From Acidobacteriota bacterium (GTDB taxonomy: Bacteria > Acidobacteriota > Terriglobia > Acidiferrales > UBA7541): a DNA stretch of 10,058 nt. The stretch lies in NCBI GenBank assembly GCA_003224135.1, contig QHYO01000378.1, positions 1 through 10,058 of the forward strand. Direction: 5' to 3'. The translations under genes and the position numbers were made by a program. The notes under the pieces are model-generated. The model was not told where the DNA came from, did no database searches, and saw only the letters and a list, made by a program, of their open reading frames with translations. This document shows positions 7,365 to 10,058 of this stretch, piece after piece (positions within the stretch are counted from its first letter, which is position 1; each line of letters starts with the position of its first letter).

Positions 7365-8534
7365 TCACGCAGCGGCCGGCTGAATGATCAAAGGAATTTT
7401 TCCGCCGGCACGGACGATGGGCGCGTCGACGAGAGTCGAAGTCACTGTAAAACTTGGGCCGAGAATCTTTTGCAGATTTTTTTGAATGCCCATTAAGTCG
7501 TCGTAGGCACTGGGCTGGCTCGCAACACCACGGATAAGCAAATGTCCGGGCCGTTCGTGAACAAGCTGGCAGAAGCGAAGGGCAGTTGCGCCCTTCAGCG
7601 ACTGGTTGAGAGCACGTGGTGAGAACAGCCTGCCATCCGGGCAACGAAGGGTGTCGCTGTCGCGCGTAATGGTAGGTCGCACGACGGGGAAGTTTCGTCC
7701 GCAACCGCAGGACTGTTGCGATTCCCAGCAGCCGCGGTCTCCGATGCGATAGCGAATCAGGGGCATCGCGTCATTGATGAAACCGGTCCACACCAGAAAT
7801 CCTTCTTCGCCTTGCTTCACGGGTCGATCGTTCTCATCGAGGATTTCTAGATACGAGTAGTCTGGAATGGCGTGCATCTGTCCTTTTTCACATTGCGTGA
7901 GCAAGCCGGCATATTCCGTGTTTCCGTAGAGGTCAAACGCAGTCGTACCAAATGCCCGTTCGATGTTTTCTCTGAGGAACGGGTAAAGGGGTTCACCGTC
8001 GGTGAACACTGCACGCATGGGAATGGTAGTTCCGGTGCGAAGCACGAAATCAGCAAGAATGGCAAGCACCGAGGGAAATCCTTCGAGCACTTTTCCTTGA
8101 TTGCGACGCAGGAAATCGATGTAGTGTGGAGCATTTGTTTCAGAAAGATGAAAAATGCTCATGAGCGTCTGACGCTCGAGATAATTATGTGTCCAGAAGG
8201 GAGGTTCTTCGCGCTCGGGAGGAACAACTCGGCTGCCAAATAGCGTGACGCGCGGAGTACGTGTTTGCACTCCTGCCCAGGCCCATTGGCGCATACGAAA
8301 TGCCCAGTGCCGACGGGCGACGCGTTCGCTGTATGCCACCTTCAAGCTGGCGCCGGTAGTCCCGGTGGTTCCAACGCGAATGCATTCCTGCGGAGGAAGT
8401 GAACGAGAGATAAGCCGCTCGCTATTCTGTCTGACGACTTCTCGCGTAAGAACCTGATAATTGCGCAACTCGCTTGGAGAATTGAAGGCAATCTGCGGAT
8501 AGTCGGAGTATTTCTTCGGTGGACCATTTTTCAT
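7365..8534 (-). CDS. CapK/phenylacetate-CoA-ligase-like adenylating enzyme, main part of a split gene
   Basis: This 389-residue frame holds the catalytic part of a CapK-like member of the adenylate-forming family (PaaK group). The phosphate-binding loop is VGTTGTTGASLKV (54-66). It is followed by FDLYGNTEYAGL (200-211, the YGxTE motif), NDAMPLIRYRIGD (254-266), a cysteine pair in SCGCGR (275-280) and AGGKIPLII (376-384) with the probable catalytic lysine 379. Such enzymes activate a carboxylic acid with ATP. CapK-like relatives are found in capsule loci, where the substrate is usually unknown. The ATG at 8534 is internal to the family's normal protein. The missing N-terminus is encoded in another frame at 8422-8697, with a gap of roughly 25 residues between the two. 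An AGGGAG ten bases before this ATG might allow re-initiation, but the protein would lack its N-terminal helices. It may therefore be inactive, unless the break is a sequencing or assembly error. Confidence 0.82.
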   Translation of the reverse strand: MKNGPPKKYSDYPQIAFNSPSELRNYQVLTREVVRQNSERLISRSLPPQECIRVGTTGTTGASLKVAYSERVARRHWAFRMRQWAWAGVQTRTPRVTLFGSRVVPPEREEPPFWTHNYLERQTLMSIFHLSETNAPHYIDFLRRNQGKVLEGFPSVLAILADFVLRTGTTIPMRAVFTDGEPLYPFLRENIERAFGTTAFDLYGNTEYAGLLTQCEKGQMHAIPDYSYLEILDENDRPVKQGEEGFLVWTGFINDAMPLIRYRIGDRGCWESQQSCGCGRNFPVVRPTITRDSDTLRCPDGRLFSPRALNQSLKGATALRFCQLVHERPGHLLIRGVASQPSAYDDLMGIQKNLQKILGPSFTVTSTLVDAPIVRAGGKIPLIIQPAAA

Positions 8535-8697
8535 GGCGCCGCAACTCCCTGAGGTACGAGAACATTCCCGGAGCGTATCGATTGCGCGTCAGAAACCAAC
8601 CGCGAGCGCTGGTTAGAAAGTTCTGCACCGCATACGGCATTCGGTCATAGGCGCGCTGCAATGCTGGACCTTTTGCTCGAAGTTGCGCTTCGATCAT
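8422..8697 (-). pseudogene. N-terminal fragment of the CapK-like gene, out of frame with the rest
   Basis: The 91-residue frame begins at an ATG with a strong AGGAGGA ribosome binding site (8701-8707), so this is the genuine start of the CapK-like gene. Residues 1-59 (MIEAQLRAKG through HEKWS) look like the N-terminal helical region of CapK/PaaK-like proteins, which usually runs RELxxHExWS and then a helix ending near hAxxxVPFY. After about residue 60 the same bases are better read in the other frame, as KKYSDYPQIAFNSPSELRNY, which begins the next recognisable family segment. The tail FSKRVAQLSGSYARSRQTE is therefore read-through nonsense. The two frames overlap by 113 bases. The simplest explanation is a deletion of about 75-80 bases, not a multiple of three, near 8505-8525. 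A separate small gene is less likely. Confidence 0.65.
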
Positions 8698-8700
8698 GAC

Positions 8701-8707
8701 TCCTCCT
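8701..8707 (-). promoter_or_regulatory. Ribosome binding site of the CapK-like gene
   Basis: AGGAGGA on the minus strand lies three bases before the ATG at 8697. The spacing is short, but the match is strong, and it marks the original start of the split gene. The rest of the 85-base gap up to 8782 shows no clear promoter or hairpin. Confidence 0.6.
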
Positions 8708-8782
8708 GAGTGTGGCGGGACTAAATGTAATCTGTGACCGGGCTGATTTTGCTGAGACGCGAAATCTTCTCGAAGGCGGCGG

Positions 8783-9601
8783 CTAGAGCTGACGAAAACT
8801 GATCAACTGGATTTCTCTGCGGCGAGCAAGCTCGCGCAAGTTCTTGTCGGTCAGGATGCCAATTTCGACTTCACGCTGATCCGCGATGGAGTCCGTTCCA
8901 GAGAAACCGTTTTCCAGAAATCCGGGGTGGCACCACATTTCGTAGGACCCGCCGGGTAAATGCTCGAGGGTGCTTTGCCATGCAGTTGGAAGCGCAGCCA
9001 GCTTTCCGCTGTAGGAAGGATGAAACGTCACTCCCGCATCAGGGAGCTGGAGATCCCGAAAGACCACGGACTGTAGGAATTCCAAATACGACTTTGCCGC
9101 AAGCCGGCGATAGAGTGGACCAATGTGTGGACCGCCCCAGCGTCCGTTTGCCGGCCAGTATTGCTTGCGAGGGGCGCGCGCGCGGCGAATGCCTTCAGAA
9201 ACAATTGCATTGTGAAAGGCTCGCGCAGCGGACGGATACATGTGAATACGATGATGCGAGTCCGCGTGTGTCGGCATCAGCCCGTAGGACTTCATTAAGC
9301 GAATTTGGGCGCGGAACTCTGCTTCGATTTCTTGAGTGGAATAAAAATATCCGTCGGCATCTACCAGAGTTCGGACTTGGTCCTTGGGAAGAACGGGCAT
9401 CCCCTGCGTCAGATTCAAATGGATACCAATGCCAAGTTCTGGAACTTCTTCTGCGCGCGAAATGGCATAGTCGGTCGCCGGCTGATTGACCATTAAGGAG
9501 GTACTGGTCAGGATGCCTTTTTGGTGGGTCAGCAGGATCCCATCGGTGATTCCGCGGCTCAATCCATAGTCGTCCGCATTGATGATCAGCCGTTTCTCCA
9601 T
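8783..9601 (-). CDS. YdjC/ChbG-family carbohydrate deacetylase
   Basis: The 272-residue product matches the YdjC/ChbG (also HpnK) family. These metal-dependent deacetylases remove an N-acetyl group from sugars such as chito-oligosaccharides. Motifs appear in the expected order: LIINADDYGLSRGITDGI (5-22) with the Asp pair, GIGIHLNLTQG (57-67) with His61, THADSHHRIHMYP (111-123) with the metal-binding histidines, and YEMWCHPGF (220-228). The length is normal. No signal peptide is present, so it should act in the cytosol, perhaps on a lipid-linked or nucleotide-linked intermediate. The frame is open to a TTG at 9622, but the ATG at 9601 has GGAGGA seven bases upstream and begins right at the family's first strand, so I chose it. 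It starts 17 bases after the upstream glycosyltransferase stop. In this setting it probably deacetylates an amino sugar of the repeat unit, which is an inference from context only. Confidence 0.9.
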   Translation of the reverse strand: MEKRLIINADDYGLSRGITDGILLTHQKGILTSTSLMVNQPATDYAISRAEEVPELGIGIHLNLTQGMPVLPKDQVRTLVDADGYFYSTQEIEAEFRAQIRLMKSYGLMPTHADSHHRIHMYPSAARAFHNAIVSEGIRRARAPRKQYWPANGRWGGPHIGPLYRRLAAKSYLEFLQSVVFRDLQLPDAGVTFHPSYSGKLAALPTAWQSTLEHLPGGSYEMWCHPGFLENGFSGTDSIADQREVEIGILTDKNLRELARRREIQLISFRQL

Positions 9602-9608
9602 TCGTGAT

Positions 9609-9614
9609 TCCTCC
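9609..9614 (-). promoter_or_regulatory. Ribosome binding site of the deacetylase
   Basis: GGAGGA on the minus strand lies seven bases before the ATG at 9601 and decides against the TTG start at 9622, which would place this site inside the coding sequence. Confidence 0.7.
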
Positions 9615-9618
9615 AAGC

Positions 9619-10058
9619 TCAAGATGGTTCACTCAAGATGCGGTTATAAAACGCGAGCAGCTTCTTAGATTCGTAGCGGTTGTTGTAGCGGTCGACGACG
9701 GCGCTTCGCGCGGCCCGTCCCATTCGGGCCATCTCTTCAGGATTGTTTAACAAGTGTTCCAAGCCGTCTGCCAATGCCTGCGCGCTTCCTGGCTTCACGA
9801 GAAGGCCGAATTTTCGTCCTTTGAAGAACGGCCGGATCGGAGGCAGATCACTGCACACCACGGGTAAGCCGCAGGCCCACGATTCAAACACTTTGACGGG
9901 AATGTTGTTGCGGAATTTAGGAATCTCGAGCAGCGGACAAACCGAGATGCGAGCCAGATTGAGGGTGGCTGCCATCCGCGAATGATCGATCCGGCCTTCC
10001 AGTACGACATTGTCAGAAAGGCCCATGCTCTGAATATGGTCTTGAAGCTTGACACGAT
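9619..10058 (-). CDS. Glycosyltransferase, family 4-like, C-terminal part (5'-partial)
   Basis: The frame is open from the right window edge to a TGA stop, giving 145 complete residues, so the start lies outside. An ATG at 10026 is internal, because the preceding codons (RVKLQDHIQS) continue the family pattern into MGLSDNVVLEGRI. This is the C-terminal Rossmann domain of a GT-B glycosyltransferase. LSDNVVLEGRIDHSRMA leads to the donor-binding segment IPVKVFESWACGLPVVCSD (52-70), in which Glu58 matches the conserved donor-binding glutamate. GLLVKPGSAQALADGLEHLL and a final helix pair follow, as usual in GT4. The sugar specificity cannot be told. It is the first visible gene of the minus-strand operon and lies 17 bases before the deacetylase start. 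Confidence 0.87.
   Translation of the reverse strand, partial: RVKLQDHIQSMGLSDNVVLEGRIDHSRMAATLNLARISVCPLLEIPKFRNNIPVKVFESWACGLPVVCSDLPPIRPFFKGRKFGLLVKPGSAQALADGLEHLLNNPEEMARMGRAARSAVVDRYNNRYESKKLLAFYNRILSEPS

Noticed and set aside
7168..7704. A 178-codon minus-strand open frame spanning the gap between the CapK-like and dehydrogenase genes
   Set aside because: It overlaps the ends of both recognised genes in another frame, has no family similarity and no ribosome binding site of note.
8698..8782. Possible promoter (TACATT-like -10) before the CapK-like gene
   Set aside because: No matching -35 element at the right spacing, and the gap is short enough for simple operon read-through.
1..10058. 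CRISPR array, tRNA/rRNA, insertion sequence or phage module
   Set aside because: No regularly spaced repeats, no RNA gene signatures, no transposase or integrase, and no flanking inverted repeats were seen by reading the sequence.

Overview
The window looks like part of an exopolysaccharide or capsule biosynthesis cluster from a moderately GC-rich bacterium. The protein styles suggest Acidobacteriota (Terriglobia-like): the WecA-like transferase carries a HFYDLLLERGWS-type end motif, and the CapK-like ligase, AlgD-like dehydrogenase and beta-helix protein occur together. This assignment is inferred from general resemblance, not from a database search.

Layout. The left end (1-1566, plus strand) holds most of a large right-handed parallel beta-helix protein whose start lies outside the window. 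Everything else is on the minus strand and reads right to left as one apparent operon: the C-terminal part of a family 4 glycosyltransferase (9619 to beyond 10058), a YdjC/ChbG-type carbohydrate deacetylase (8783-9601), a CapK/phenylacetate-CoA-ligase-like adenylating enzyme that appears broken into two frames (8422-8697 and 7365-8534), an AlgD-like GDP-mannose/UDP-glucose dehydrogenase (5945-7264), a WbuB-like glycosyltransferase (4623-5933), a WecA/TagO-like lipid-carrier sugar-phosphate transferase (3550-4614), a class I SAM methyltransferase (2691-3491) and a CapA-like metallophosphatase-fold protein (1563-2672). The operon's last stop codon overlaps the stop codon of the beta-helix gene in a shared CTAG.

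How the genes may work together (inference). The WecA-like enzyme would start a repeat unit on undecaprenyl phosphate. The two glycosyltransferases would extend it. The dehydrogenase would supply a nucleotide-linked uronic acid, with GDP-mannuronic acid the best guess. The deacetylase and methyltransferase would modify sugars or the chain, and the beta-helix protein might bind, cleave or epimerise the finished polymer. No polymerase, flippase or export gene is in view, so the cluster must continue beyond the window.

No tRNA, rRNA, CRISPR array, insertion sequence or phage gene was recognised. Gene-free stretches are all 100 bases or shorter. The most notable anomaly is the split CapK-like gene, which looks like a frameshifting internal deletion.
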